Source: Thermosporothrix hazakensis
GTDB taxonomy: Bacteria; Chloroflexota; Ktedonobacteria; Ktedonobacterales; Ktedonobacteraceae
Reading direction: 5' to 3'
Length of the DNA stretch: 64,000 nt
Assembly (NCBI RefSeq): GCF_003253565.1
Contig: NZ_QKUF01000014.1
Span: 99,706 to 163,705 of the forward strand
The notes under the pieces were generated by a model, which was not told where the DNA came from, made no database searches, and worked only from the letters and a program-made list of their open reading frames with translations. Positions 24,442 through 33,169 of this stretch are shown piece after piece. Made by a program: the position numbers and the translations under genes. Numbering within the stretch: position 1 is the stretch's first letter; every line of letters begins with the position of its first letter.

Positions 24442-24616
24442 ATATGGTATACAGAGGCGCTTCTTCCTCGCTTACTATCCATGGCGTTTTGTGGCCCAAT
24501 CCCTACATGAGTGAAACGGGAACTTTTTGAGCAAGCAGAACGTCTTGTCTGTGAAGGCTTATTGGTGCAGAGGATGGAGGTGAGCGAGAAGGAGTATCTT
24601 TTGAAGAAGGAGAGCT

Positions 24617-25159
24617 ATGATGCAGAAGCTCAAATCAATACCGTATCTGACACACTGGCTGCTGGTGCTTTCTCTGGTGTTGGTTCTGGTACTTGTTACG
24701 GCATGTGGTTCAAGGCCAACCACGGGGGGACAGCCAGCACAGGGAAGCCCGACCGCAACCCCTCCTGCTACCACGCCTGCTCCCGATAAGGGAGACAAGA
24801 ACGCGCTTACAAACGGCTGCCCTAGCGATATCACGATGAAGACCGTGCCATCAAAGGCGGATGTCATTGTGAAGAGAAGCGATATTGGGAAGACCATTGT
24901 TGTGCATAAAGGCAATATTATCGAATTTGATCTCCCGTTCGGGCAGCGCTGGCTTGGGCCGACCGCTACACCAACCATTCTGGAAATTCAGCAGCCTGCT
25001 GGCTTTGCTGCCTCTGAGAATAAGGCCTGTATCTGGCGCTTTGTGGCCAGGGATACAGGAAAGATCGAGCTTGACTTTACGGCGCGGGCGATCTGTCGGC
25101 CCGGTAAGATGTGCGCCATGTATATTATGGATCTTCCATTTACCATCGAAGTACAATAA
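24617..25159 (+). CDS. Lipoprotein with a chagasin-like C-terminal domain
   Basis: A 180-residue protein with a hydrophobic signal (residues 13-29) ending in the lipobox LVTAC, so the mature protein should be lipid-anchored at its Cys. A Thr/Pro/Gly linker (31-60) follows. The last 110 residues are beta-rich, with GNIIEFDLPFGQRW and WRFVARDTGKIELDFTARAIC, a pattern that loosely recalls I42 chagasin-type protease inhibitors or similar Ig-like folds. That match is tentative. AAGGAG precedes two adjacent ATG codons (24617 and 24620). It has a clear terminator. Confidence 0.75.
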   Translation: MMQKLKSIPYLTHWLLVLSLVLVLVLVTACGSRPTTGGQPAQGSPTATPPATTPAPDKGDKNALTNGCPSDITMKTVPSKADVIVKRSDIGKTIVVHKGNIIEFDLPFGQRWLGPTATPTILEIQQPAGFAASENKACIWRFVARDTGKIELDFTARAICRPGKMCAMYIMDLPFTIEVQ

Positions 25160-25547
25160 GACCTCGTTCATCTCTCCAAGCGGGCGTATACGGGACGCCT
25201 GCTTTTTTTATGCGGTGTAAAGGTTGCTTTTGGGTCCCACTTTGTGCTGATAATGAATGGAGGTACCTGCTAAGAGAATGCGAAGCGGAAAACAGGGAAG
25301 GTCATAGTCGCTCAGGATGCCTGTTGAGCCGGAGCCAGATGTGATTGCTCCCGTGGCCACCTGCTCTTATTGCCGAGATCCTCTTTTTCTTCTCATCGGT
25401 TGTCCCGTTTCTTCCTGATCGCTGCTGCGGTGGCCTGCTTTCTTATCTATGCTGCTCAAACGAAGCCCCGGTGTGCCCATAATCATATCTGGACCGGGGA
25501 TAGATCGATATGTTCAGTAATATCTCTTTTTGTTGGTGGTGGAACAT
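25160..25547. other. Spacer between the lipoprotein gene and nhaA
   Basis: Apart from the terminator at 25179-25209 I see no gene, repeat or strong promoter in these 388 bp. Confidence 0.5.
25179..25209 (+). terminator. Intrinsic terminator of the lipoprotein gene
   Basis: AGCGGGCGT (25179-25187) pairs with ACGCCTGCT (25195-25203, one G-T pair) around a 7-nt loop, followed by TTTTTTT. Confidence 0.9.
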
Positions 25548-26906
25548 ATGAATATCCAGGAGCAGGTGAGGAAACCTGCACAGAATCGTATTGCCAGGCT
25601 GCTCTTGCGCCCATTTCAGGCGTTTTTTGATGCGGAAGTCACAGGAGGAGTCATCCTGCTCTGCTGCACCGCGCTTGCTCTAATCTGGGTCAATTCGCCA
25701 TTTGGGCCGCTTTATGACGCACTCTGGCAGACACATGTTATGCTCGGGATCGGACCTTTTGCGCTGGATGAAGCACTCCATTTCTGGATCAATGATGGCC
25801 TTATGACGCTCTTCTTCTTTCAAGTCGGGCTGGAAATCAAGCGTGAAGTGCTGGTAGGGGAGCTCTCGTCGTTACGAAAATCGGCCCTGCCTGTGATTGC
25901 TGCCCTGGGCGGTATGATCTTTCCGGCCTTGATTTTTCTTGTATTCAATTTCAACACCAGCGCTCATAGTGGATGGGGTATCTCGATGGCGACCGATATT
26001 GCCTTTGCACTCGGGGCCCTGGCGCTGCTCGGAAGCCGTATCCCTGTCGGGCTCAAGGTATTTCTGGCAGCTTTTGCGATTGCCGACGACCTCGGCGCGG
26101 TTCTGGTGATCGCGTTGTTCTACAATACCGGGATTGATCTGCTTGCGCTTGGGCTTGCGGCGCTGTTCCTGATGAGCCTGATTACAGCGAATATGCTCGG
26201 GATTCGGTGGCGCTTTGTCTATCTCGGGTTGGGTGTCTGCCTCTGGCTGGCGTTGTTGCGCTCTGGCATCCATGCCACACTGAGCGGGGTGTTGCTGGCG
26301 ATGACGATTCCCGCCCGCGCCTTTATTGATGGACATGATTTTGTCAGGACCGGGCGCGAATTGCTGGATGAGTTCGAGAGCTGCGATCCCGGTCAGGTTG
26401 GCCTGGCGATGAGTGATGAGCAACAGGCGGCAACGCAGGCGCTTGAGGTGGTCTGTGAGAAGATTCAGGCTCCCCTGCAACGGCTGGAACGTGGTCTGCA
26501 TCCGTGGGTCAATTTCTTGATTATGCCCCTGTTTGCGCTCTCGAATGCAGGTATTCATCTTGAGGGGAATGTGTTGAGCAACATTGTCAGCCCTGTGTGC
26601 CTGGGGGTTGTCCTGGGGCTTGTCTGTGGCAAGCAAATCGGGATTACGCTGTTCTCCTGGCTCGTGGTGAAACTGGGCGTCTCCGAGCTTCCAGAGCGCG
26701 TCTCGTGGCGGCATATTTATGGCGCGAGCTGGCTTGGTGGAATTGGCTTTACTATGTCCCTCTTCGTCAGTGATCTGGCCTTTGGCGCGGGGCAGGAGGT
26801 CCATATTGCGGAGGCCAAGCTTGGCATTCTGATTGCTGCACTGCTGTCGGGCGCGGTTGGTTGTGCAATTCTGTTTGGATGCAGGAAAGAGGCGGCTGAG
26901 TGGTAG
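25548..26906 (+). CDS. nhaA: Na+/H+ antiporter NhaA
   Basis: A 452-residue NhaA with about 12 membrane spans. The family hallmarks are present: FFFQVGLEIKREVLVGEL, the MATDIAFALG segment, the ion-binding Asp pair in IADDLGAVLVIAL, and the LRSGIHATLSGVLLAM helix. It exports Na+ (or Li+) in exchange for protons and so helps with salt and alkaline pH. The start ATG at 25548 follows GGTGG. The cytoplasmic loop around residues 270-310 is longer and more polar than in E. coli NhaA, as in many Gram-positive-type homologues. Confidence 0.95.
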   Translation: MNIQEQVRKPAQNRIARLLLRPFQAFFDAEVTGGVILLCCTALALIWVNSPFGPLYDALWQTHVMLGIGPFALDEALHFWINDGLMTLFFFQVGLEIKREVLVGELSSLRKSALPVIAALGGMIFPALIFLVFNFNTSAHSGWGISMATDIAFALGALALLGSRIPVGLKVFLAAFAIADDLGAVLVIALFYNTGIDLLALGLAALFLMSLITANMLGIRWRFVYLGLGVCLWLALLRSGIHATLSGVLLAMTIPARAFIDGHDFVRTGRELLDEFESCDPGQVGLAMSDEQQAATQALEVVCEKIQAPLQRLERGLHPWVNFLIMPLFALSNAGIHLEGNVLSNIVSPVCLGVVLGLVCGKQIGITLFSWLVVKLGVSELPERVSWRHIYGASWLGGIGFTMSLFVSDLAFGAGQEVHIAEAKLGILIAALLSGAVGCAILFGCRKEAAEW

Positions 26907-26973
26907 TTTTTTCTGTCTGGCTGCTGTAGAATGGTGCTGCAAGAAGATGCAGTTTCTGGCTGAGGAAAAGAAG

Positions 26974-27747
26974 ATGACAAAAGCGCTTTATTTTGACTGT
27001 TTTTCTGGTATCAGTGGAGATATGACCCTGGGGGCGTTGTTGGATCTTGGCCTGTCGCTGGATGAGCTGCGGAGAGAACTGGCGAAACTGAATCTCTCTG
27101 GCTGGAAGATCGCGGCACGCCAGGAGATGCGCGGGTATATTTCCGGGACGCGGGCGCTGGTTGATGCACCTGAGCAGCACCATCATCGGCATCTGGCGGA
27201 TATTCGGTTGATTATTGAGTCAAGCACCCTTTCCGAGCGCGTTAAGGCACAGAGTATGCATATCTTTCGGTTGCTTGCTGATGCTGAAGCAAAGGTGCAT
27301 GGCCTCTCGCCTGATGAGGTTCATTTTCATGAGGTCGGGGCTCTGGATGCAATCATTGACATTGTGGGTACTGCGATCGGGCTGGAACTGCTGGAGATTG
27401 ATGAGGTGTTCGCGAGCCCTCTGCCTCTCGGCTCTGGCTGGATTCAGGCTGCTCATGGCTGGTTGCCGCTGCCGGCGCCTGCGACGCTGAACCTGCTTGC
27501 CGAGGCGGGCGCACCGACTGTTCCCGATACGTTGCGGACAGAACTGGTGACGCCGACCGGAGCCGCTATCCTGGCCGCGCTGGCGACCTTTGAACGCCCC
27601 TCACTGCGCTTGCAAGGTGTGGGGTATGGGTTGGGCATGCGTGAGCTGGAACGACCTAATGTGCTACGCGTCTGGCTTGGTGAGCGGTTGCCCCCGGAAG
27701 GGGAAGAGCGACCAGAAGAACATCACCACCATCACCATCATCGTTGA
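26974..27747 (+). CDS. larC: LarC-type nickel pincer cofactor protein, N-terminal (LarC1) half only, with a His tail
   Basis: A 257-residue protein with the N-terminal LarC/DUF111 signature: YFDCFSGISGDMTLGALLDLGL, the VHFHEVGALDAIIDIVG motif and GYGLGMRELERPNVLRVWLGE. LarC inserts nickel into the pincer cofactor of lactate racemase-type enzymes using CTP. Full LarC is about 400 residues, in some lactobacilli made by a frameshift joining LarC1 and LarC2. Here the ORF ends at the LarC1 boundary in a tail of seven His, and no LarC2 sequence follows in any frame before the terminator. GAGGAAAAG precedes ATG 26974. larA, larB and larE are not nearby. Confidence 0.85.
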   Translation: MTKALYFDCFSGISGDMTLGALLDLGLSLDELRRELAKLNLSGWKIAARQEMRGYISGTRALVDAPEQHHHRHLADIRLIIESSTLSERVKAQSMHIFRLLADAEAKVHGLSPDEVHFHEVGALDAIIDIVGTAIGLELLEIDEVFASPLPLGSGWIQAAHGWLPLPAPATLNLLAEAGAPTVPDTLRTELVTPTGAAILAALATFERPSLRLQGVGYGLGMRELERPNVLRVWLGERLPPEGEERPEEHHHHHHHR

Positions 27748-27759
27748 AGGATAGAGAGA

Positions 27760-27802
27760 AGAGGGTGACTCTCGTTGTGCTGAGAGCCACCCTCTCCATT
27801 TT
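27760..27802. terminator. Terminator between larC and the convergent nitroreductase gene
   Basis: GAGGGTGaCTCTC (27761-27773) pairs with GAGAGcCACCCTC (27782-27794) with one mismatch, followed by CCATTTT on the plus strand and a T-rich TTCTCTCT on the minus strand. It probably serves both genes. Confidence 0.8.
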
Positions 27803-28445
27803 ACCACTGGTCCCAGTGGATCAGTTTCTCAACGTTCTCGCGTTTGGCTGGTTGAAAGTTGGTGCCAATGGTGTAGGCAATGGGCAGGAGCGCGGCCTGC
27901 TGAACCCGCTCATAGGGAATCCCGAGGAGCTCGGCAGCTTCGCGTTCATAGCGCAAGTGAAGCGTTGTCCAGGCGGTACCGAGGCCCCGAGCGCGAGCAG
28001 CAAGCATAAAGCTCCAGGTTGCCGGCAGGATAGATCCCCACATCGCAGCCTGGCCCTCTGCTGGAAGGGTATCGGTTCGGCCTTCAAAGCACGGAAGCAC
28101 CATTACCGGAACCTCATGGAAGTGCTCGCTCAAGTAGATCGAAGATTGCGCGATGCGCTGCTGTGTAGCAAGTCTTTCAGAAGGCAGGGTGCTCATTGCC
28201 TTTTGAGCTTGCTTGATATAGATATTGAACGATTTACGATAGAGTTCCGCAAGTCCTTTGCGCTTTTCTGCGTCAGTGACTACCATAAAGTGCCAGCTCT
28301 GCCGATTGCTTCCGGTTGGAGCCTGAATCGCGATTTCAATGCACTGGCGAATGACCTCCGGTTCGACCGGACGCGAAAAGTCGAGCCGCTTCCGAACAGT
28401 GCGCGTGGTAGTTAGAAGCTCATCCGGTGTCAGTTCAAGGTACAT
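27801..28445 (-). CDS. Nitroreductase-family FMN oxidoreductase
   Basis: A 214-residue protein with the nitroreductase fold pattern: an early RTVRKRLDFSRP, then AIQAPTGSNRQSWHFMVV (flavin-binding segment), a central WGSILPATWSFMLAARARGLGTAWTT helix and a final IAYTIGTNFQPAKR. Members use FMN and NAD(P)H to reduce nitro groups, quinones or enones. The physiological substrate is unknown. The amidase gene ends one base before its start codon, so the two are likely co-transcribed. Confidence 0.9.
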   Translation of the reverse strand: MYLELTPDELLTTTRTVRKRLDFSRPVEPEVIRQCIEIAIQAPTGSNRQSWHFMVVTDAEKRKGLAELYRKSFNIYIKQAQKAMSTLPSERLATQQRIAQSSIYLSEHFHEVPVMVLPCFEGRTDTLPAEGQAAMWGSILPATWSFMLAARARGLGTAWTTLHLRYEREAAELLGIPYERVQQAALLPIAYTIGTNFQPAKRENVEKLIHWDQW

Positions 28446-29912
28446 CTATTGCTCCTCCTCTTGTGTTGTGGGTAGGTGAAGGGCAGGTTGTTGGGCGCTC
28501 CACTCGCAGGCCTGTTCATAGGCTGTTGCGGCGCAGAGGATACGCGGTTCATTCCAGGCATTGCCGACAATTTGCAGACCTATCGGGAGGCCAGTCTTGC
28601 TGAAGCCACAGGGTAGTGTCAGTGCGGGCAATCCGGTCAGGTTCCAGGCTGCCGTGAAGCAGTTCAATCCGGCGCGTTGCTCCTTCTCTGCCTGGGTTTC
28701 GGCCAGTGGGGGCGAAACAACGGGCGTGGTGGGAGTCAGCAGCAGGTCATAGTCCGCAAAGAAGCGCTGCATAGAGCGGCGGATCCGGGTCTGTTCATGG
28801 CGGGCGCGAGCATATTCGATACTGGCAATTGCAGCACCGTAGGTCAGGCTCTCCCGCACTGAGTCGCTGTAGGCTTCCGGTTGTTTTTGCAGGCGTTCAT
28901 AGTGATAGGCGGCAGCGTCACATGTCAGAAGCAGTCCGTTGAGGCTCCGCACACGGCTGTCAGCCGGTGGTTCGACCTCGTGCAGTCGGGCTCCCAGACG
29001 CTCGAAGACGTGAAGTGCCTGCTCGAATGCCTCGGCGATGTCGGGTTGAAGTTGCTCATCCTCGTTGAGGAATGGGGCGCGGGCAAAGGCGATGTTCCAC
29101 CCTCTGACCCCGTTTTTGAGGGTGGAGCGGTAGTCGGGTACGGGCATGTTGCTTGTGTATGGATCCTGCGGATCGAAGCCTGCAAGTTGCTGCAAGAGTA
29201 GTGCAGCATCTTCAACCGAGCGGGTGAACAGGCCCGCGGTATCCAGGCTCCAGCTTAACGGGATAACGCCCCGGTTGCTTATGCGCCCGAGAGTGGGTTT
29301 GAAGCCAACAATGCCACAGAACGCGGCGGGAATACGCGTGGAGCCGCCCGAATCGGTGCCCAGAGAGGCAGCAGCCAATCCCGCGGCAACCGCGACCGCC
29401 GAGCCACCCGAAGAGCCGCCCGGGTCGCAGTCTGTATTCCAGGGATTGCGACAGGTGCCAGAAAGCGGGTTGGAATTATCGGCTTTCATTGCCCATTCGC
29501 CCATTGTCTGCTTTCCCAGCAGGACCGCGGTTCCGGCTTTGAGCTTTTGAACGACGGTCGCATCTTCCTGCGCGATATTGTCGAGCAGTGCCGGAGAACA
29601 GGCTGTTGTGGGAACGCCTTGCACATCAAAGAGATCTTTCAGGCCCAGAGGAATGCCGTGCAGGGGGCCTGTATAGGTGCCGTTCGCTTGCAGGTCGTCG
29701 GCCTGTTGTGCCATACGCAGTGCAAGCTGTTCTGTCACGGTGGCGTAGCTGACAAGCAAGGGGTCATAGGTAGTGATCCGTTCCAGGTAGGCCTGTGTGA
29801 CCTCCAGAGAGCGTACCTCGCCTTGCTCAATCAGGGGCGCCAGCTCGCTGATTGTGTATGCTGTCAGGTGTTGCGTCAAAGAATCTCTCCTGCTTTTTGG
29901 TTTGTTCTTCAT
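28446..29912 (-). CDS. Amidase-signature family hydrolase
   Basis: A 488-residue amidase-signature enzyme. The Ser-cisSer-Lys triad is visible: Lys92 in GLKDLFD, the cis-Ser in PGGSSGGS (167/168) and the nucleophile Ser191 in GTDSGGSTRIP. The family includes GatA and many amide hydrolases. Lack of gatB and gatC neighbours and the pairing with a nitroreductase gene argue for a catabolic amidase and against the tRNA amidotransferase subunit. The C-terminus ends in a run of Glu. The start is near a divergent promoter region shared with the oxidoreductase at 29971. Confidence 0.9.
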   Translation of the reverse strand: MKNKPKSRRDSLTQHLTAYTISELAPLIEQGEVRSLEVTQAYLERITTYDPLLVSYATVTEQLALRMAQQADDLQANGTYTGPLHGIPLGLKDLFDVQGVPTTACSPALLDNIAQEDATVVQKLKAGTAVLLGKQTMGEWAMKADNSNPLSGTCRNPWNTDCDPGGSSGGSAVAVAAGLAAASLGTDSGGSTRIPAAFCGIVGFKPTLGRISNRGVIPLSWSLDTAGLFTRSVEDAALLLQQLAGFDPQDPYTSNMPVPDYRSTLKNGVRGWNIAFARAPFLNEDEQLQPDIAEAFEQALHVFERLGARLHEVEPPADSRVRSLNGLLLTCDAAAYHYERLQKQPEAYSDSVRESLTYGAAIASIEYARARHEQTRIRRSMQRFFADYDLLLTPTTPVVSPPLAETQAEKEQRAGLNCFTAAWNLTGLPALTLPCGFSKTGLPIGLQIVGNAWNEPRILCAATAYEQACEWSAQQPALHLPTTQEEEQ

Positions 29913-29970
29913 GCCTTTATGCTACTATATTAGCAAGATATGAATCAACAAAGAAGGGTGGATGTTTCGC

Positions 29971-31020
29971 ATGTCTGAGACACACGCTGCAAGGAGGCAG
30001 TATCGCGTCGGCTTTGTTGCTGACTCTCCGAATTTTCCCGCTGCCTGGAACGATGTTGTAGAGAAAGTACGAATCGCGGATGAACTGGGCTTTGACTCTG
30101 TCTGGCTCGGGGAATCCTGGGGGTATGAACTCTTTACCTCGCTGGCTGATCTTGTGCGTGCTACACAGAGAATTAAGATCGGGGCCGGTATCGCGAATAT
30201 CTACTCGCGCAGTCCTGCCGTGCTGGCGAGTAGTGCGGCAACGCTGGATGAGCGCTCTGGCGGGCGTTTCCTGCTTGGTCTGGGCCCCTCGGGAGCGAAT
30301 GTCATTGAGCACTGGCACGGCGTGCGCTTTGAGAAACCGTTACAGCGTACCCGCGAATATATCGAGATTATTCGGATGATCCTGCGGGGCGAGAAGCTGA
30401 TTTATCATGGCACCTTCTTTAAACTTGAGCGCGGGTTCAAGCTCCGCTTCACGCCGCCTCGGAGTGATCTGCCGATCTATGTTGCCGCGATGGGACCGAA
30501 GAACATTATCCAGACGGGTGAGATCGCGGATGGAGTGATGCCGATCTACTGGCCGTGCACTAAGTGGGGCGACCTCCGGGCGCTGCTGGATGAGGGGGCA
30601 CGAAAAGCCGGACGAGTGCCACATAGCGCGATGATCGCACCCTATATTACGACGGCGCTCTTGCCAGAAAACGTTTCAGAGGAACGACGTCAGGAGGCAC
30701 GTAGCGCGGCTGCAATGCCCCTGGCCTACTATGTTGGCAAGATGGGCACCTACTATGCTGATATGCTGCGCCGAAATGGCTTTGAGGCGGAGGTGCAGGC
30801 GATTATCGATGGCTGGCAGAAGGGCATAAAGTCGGCTATCGCCGCTGTGTCTCCGCGTTTGCTTGATGCGGTGGCACTGGTCGGGACGCCCCGGGAAGTG
30901 GTGGCACGGCTCGATCAGTGGGCTGAATGGGGTGTTGATGAGCCACTGTTAACCATGCCAGAGGGCCCGGTTGATGAGGTGGCTGCCCTGTTGCAGGACT
31001 TGAAAGAGGCGCTGGCATAG
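29971..31020 (+). CDS. LLM-class flavin- or F420-dependent oxidoreductase
   Basis: A 349-residue luciferase-like monooxygenase-type TIM barrel. Indicators are ADELGFDSVWLGESW, IKIGAGIANIYSRSPAVLASSAATLDERSGGRFLLGLGPSG and LPIYVAAMGPKNIIQTGEIADGVMP, as in F420-dependent methylenetetrahydromethanopterin reductase-like proteins. Cofactor and substrate are not certain. ATG 29971 sits at normal distance from AAGGGTGG; ATG 29962 is the alternative. The last 106 bp overlap the convergent M48 protease ORF. Confidence 0.88.
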   Translation: MSETHAARRQYRVGFVADSPNFPAAWNDVVEKVRIADELGFDSVWLGESWGYELFTSLADLVRATQRIKIGAGIANIYSRSPAVLASSAATLDERSGGRFLLGLGPSGANVIEHWHGVRFEKPLQRTREYIEIIRMILRGEKLIYHGTFFKLERGFKLRFTPPRSDLPIYVAAMGPKNIIQTGEIADGVMPIYWPCTKWGDLRALLDEGARKAGRVPHSAMIAPYITTALLPENVSEERRQEARSAAAMPLAYYVGKMGTYYADMLRRNGFEAEVQAIIDGWQKGIKSAIAAVSPRLLDAVALVGTPREVVARLDQWAEWGVDEPLLTMPEGPVDEVAALLQDLKEALA

Positions 31021-32186
31021 GATGAGGAGAGGAGCCGTTCCGCGAACTCGTCCGCATGCCTGAGACGGCGGTGTACGGCAGGATGGGAATACAGCCAGAA
31101 CTCGACGAGGGGTGCGGGCACGATCTCGGTAAGGTTCTGGCTTGCCAGACGGCGCATGACGCTTTTGAAGGCATCTACCTTTTGTGTAACCTGAAGGGCG
31201 TACTCATCGGCCTGATATTCCATATGGCGGCTCAGAGTGTTCCGAATCGGCATGATCAGCACATGAAAGCTCACGACAAGCAGGGCAAAGAGTGGAATGG
31301 TGGCCGGATCTGTCAGGGAGAAGTACATGTTTTGATTGTCCATCAGCCAGCGCAGGAAGAGGTGCGTCAGCGAGAGGCCTGCGAGCGTCAATACCCCCTG
31401 GCTGAAGAGCATTTTCCAGATGTGATTGTGGACATGGTGCCCGATTTCATGCGCAAGCACTACCTCGATTTCATCAATCGTGTAGCGGTCTGTCATGGTA
31501 TCGCCCAGAACGATGCGTCTGGTGTTGCCCAAACCCATGAGAGCTGCGGTGGCCGCTGTCGTCCGATGGCTGAGTTGAATCGTGAAGATACCCTGTACCC
31601 GTGTCGCAGTGCGGCGGGCCAGTTCAAGCAGCCGCTGGTTCAGCTCTCCTTCAGGCAGAGGCTTGAAGCGATAGAACAGAGGAAAGATCAGGACCGGGGC
31701 CAGATTGGTCATGATAATCGAGAAGAGCAGGAGGAGCAGCGCAAGCCAGAGCCACCACCAGTGTGGTTGACTTGCCAGCAGGCCATAGGTGAGCAGCAGT
31801 GCTCCTGCCTGGAGTGCGAAGTTAAGTAGGAGGTTCTTGCCTGTATCATGCAGCCAGGTTGAGCCATCGATGAGCGCAAGTCCATAGCGAAATGAGAGAC
31901 GATATCGCAGATAGGCGAGCGGCAGACTGAGGCAACAATAGCCACAGAACGCAATGGCGAAATAGGCTACCAGTTGTGCCGGGTAGTAGCCGGGAAAAGG
32001 ATGCCAGGTCAGGATAGGAGCCCAGAGCACGGCCATATAAAGCTGATCTCGCAGTAGCTTATCAAGTCCCGTTGCTATCGTAAGCGTCAGGCAGGTGAGA
32101 AGCAGAACAAGATCCAACAGAGAGAATACCAATTTTTGCCGGGCATAATGGCGCGCTTTCCGTTGTCGAGCTTTATCTATCTCCAT
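30915..32186 (-). CDS. M48-family membrane zinc metalloprotease (Ste24-like)
   Basis: A 423-residue membrane protease. Hydrophobic spans lie at about 20-40, 70-93, 120-160 and 265-310. The zinc site is HEIGHH at 246-251 with the third ligand Glu328 in YQADEYAL. This is the Ste24/CAAX protease 1 layout, usually involved in membrane protein quality control. The family-like sequence ends near RLRHADEFAERL. The last 35 codons run antisense into the oxidoreductase gene and give a low-complexity Ser-rich tail, so the original stop may have been lost. The promoter side is at 32187-32305, where I see nothing distinctive. Confidence 0.88.
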   Translation of the reverse strand: MEIDKARQRKARHYARQKLVFSLLDLVLLLTCLTLTIATGLDKLLRDQLYMAVLWAPILTWHPFPGYYPAQLVAYFAIAFCGYCCLSLPLAYLRYRLSFRYGLALIDGSTWLHDTGKNLLLNFALQAGALLLTYGLLASQPHWWWLWLALLLLLFSIIMTNLAPVLIFPLFYRFKPLPEGELNQRLLELARRTATRVQGIFTIQLSHRTTAATAALMGLGNTRRIVLGDTMTDRYTIDEIEVVLAHEIGHHVHNHIWKMLFSQGVLTLAGLSLTHLFLRWLMDNQNMYFSLTDPATIPLFALLVVSFHVLIMPIRNTLSRHMEYQADEYALQVTQKVDAFKSVMRRLASQNLTEIVPAPLVEFWLYSHPAVHRRLRHADEFAERLLSSSYASASFKSCNRAATSSTGPSGMVNSGSSTPHSAH

Positions 32187-32305
32187 GCGATTGCACTCCT
32201 GAAAGGCCTGGCAGCCTCTTGCCTTCTATGCCACATTCTGGTGACAGCAGTGTTTCAACAAGCTCAGGGTCTCATTCCGTATTGGAGATGGATGGTGTTG
32301 CGGCT

Positions 32306-33040
32306 TTACTTCAGTCCTTTTAAATAGGCCAAAGAACGCTGCGCGCTTTCGAGCGACGGGATCTGTGGCGCGTCATTCTCCACCAGATACCACTGGCTTT
32401 GGGCGGCCTGAGCCGCCTCAATATAGGATGGGATCGGCAGCGTACCCGCGCCCGCCTCGGTAAAGGTACGCTCCGGTGTCATATCTTTGATATGGACCAC
32501 GGGAACCCGTCCCGAAAGCCGCTTGAGATAGGCAACTGGATCGACGCCCGCATACGCAGCCCAGTAGGTGTCGAGCTCACATTGCAGCGTCTCGGCGTCA
32601 ACGGCCTCAAATAAGCGATCAAGCCAGTATGCGCCTGCGACCTCGGTAAATTCGGCGGCATGGTTATGGAAGGCAAACGTGATGCCCTGGTCACGACAGC
32701 GCTTGCCGAGCTCATTCAGGATCGGAGCCAGCTTCTTCAGCCCTTCCTCGTTGATCCATTCCTGCCCGAGCCAGGGGAGAACGAGATGAGGACAACCGAT
32801 TTCACGGCAATACTTGATCTCGCGCTCGGCATCTTCCTGCAAGGCGAGCAGACTGACATGTGTCCCTGCGGCCTTCAGACCTGTTTCCTGAAGCAGGTCG
32901 CGCATTTCGGCGGCGGAAAGATTGCCATATCCGGCGAACTCAACCCCCTCGTAGCCCATTTCGGCAACGCGGCGGATGGTTCCCTTGAAATCCTGGGCCG
33001 TCTGGTCTCGCACCGTATAGAGTTGTAGTCCAATGTGCAT
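32306..33040 (-). CDS. Sugar phosphate isomerase/epimerase-like TIM barrel protein
   Basis: A 244-residue xylose-isomerase-like TIM barrel (AP endonuclease 2 superfamily). It starts with IGLQLYTVRD, typical for this group, and carries the metal-site segments FAFHNHAAEF, CELDTYWAAYAG, VVHIKDM and a final YLVENDAP. Such proteins isomerise or epimerise sugars or inositols. No transporter or kinase gene is adjacent to identify the substrate. Confidence 0.88.
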   Translation of the reverse strand: MHIGLQLYTVRDQTAQDFKGTIRRVAEMGYEGVEFAGYGNLSAAEMRDLLQETGLKAAGTHVSLLALQEDAEREIKYCREIGCPHLVLPWLGQEWINEEGLKKLAPILNELGKRCRDQGITFAFHNHAAEFTEVAGAYWLDRLFEAVDAETLQCELDTYWAAYAGVDPVAYLKRLSGRVPVVHIKDMTPERTFTEAGAGTLPIPSYIEAAQAAQSQWYLVENDAPQIPSLESAQRSLAYLKGLK

Positions 33041-33169
33041 TGTTGTAAATACTCTCCACTTCTAATTGAATTGGCTTTGAGCTCTGGCCGTTCTTCGGGG
33101 CGGGAGAGAAGAGCATTCTAGCCTTGCTTCTTTTCTTCCTTGAGTAGTTTTTCCTGCCGAAGAACTACT

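Noticed and set aside
24511..24789. A GTG-started ORF overlapping the lipoprotein gene
   Set aside because: The lipoprotein frame has a clear signal, lipobox and ribosome binding site; this frame runs through it without any domain.
25872..26942. A 356-codon ORF antisense to nhaA
   Set aside because: Its product is rich in Arg, Gln, His and Pro without any domain, and it mirrors the codon usage of nhaA, whose protein is certain. It is a shadow frame.
27744..28415. A 223-codon rightward ORF that could have been the missing LarC C-terminal half
   Set aside because: It is antisense to the nitroreductase gene and has none of the LarC2 motifs such as an ETNIDDMNP-like segment.
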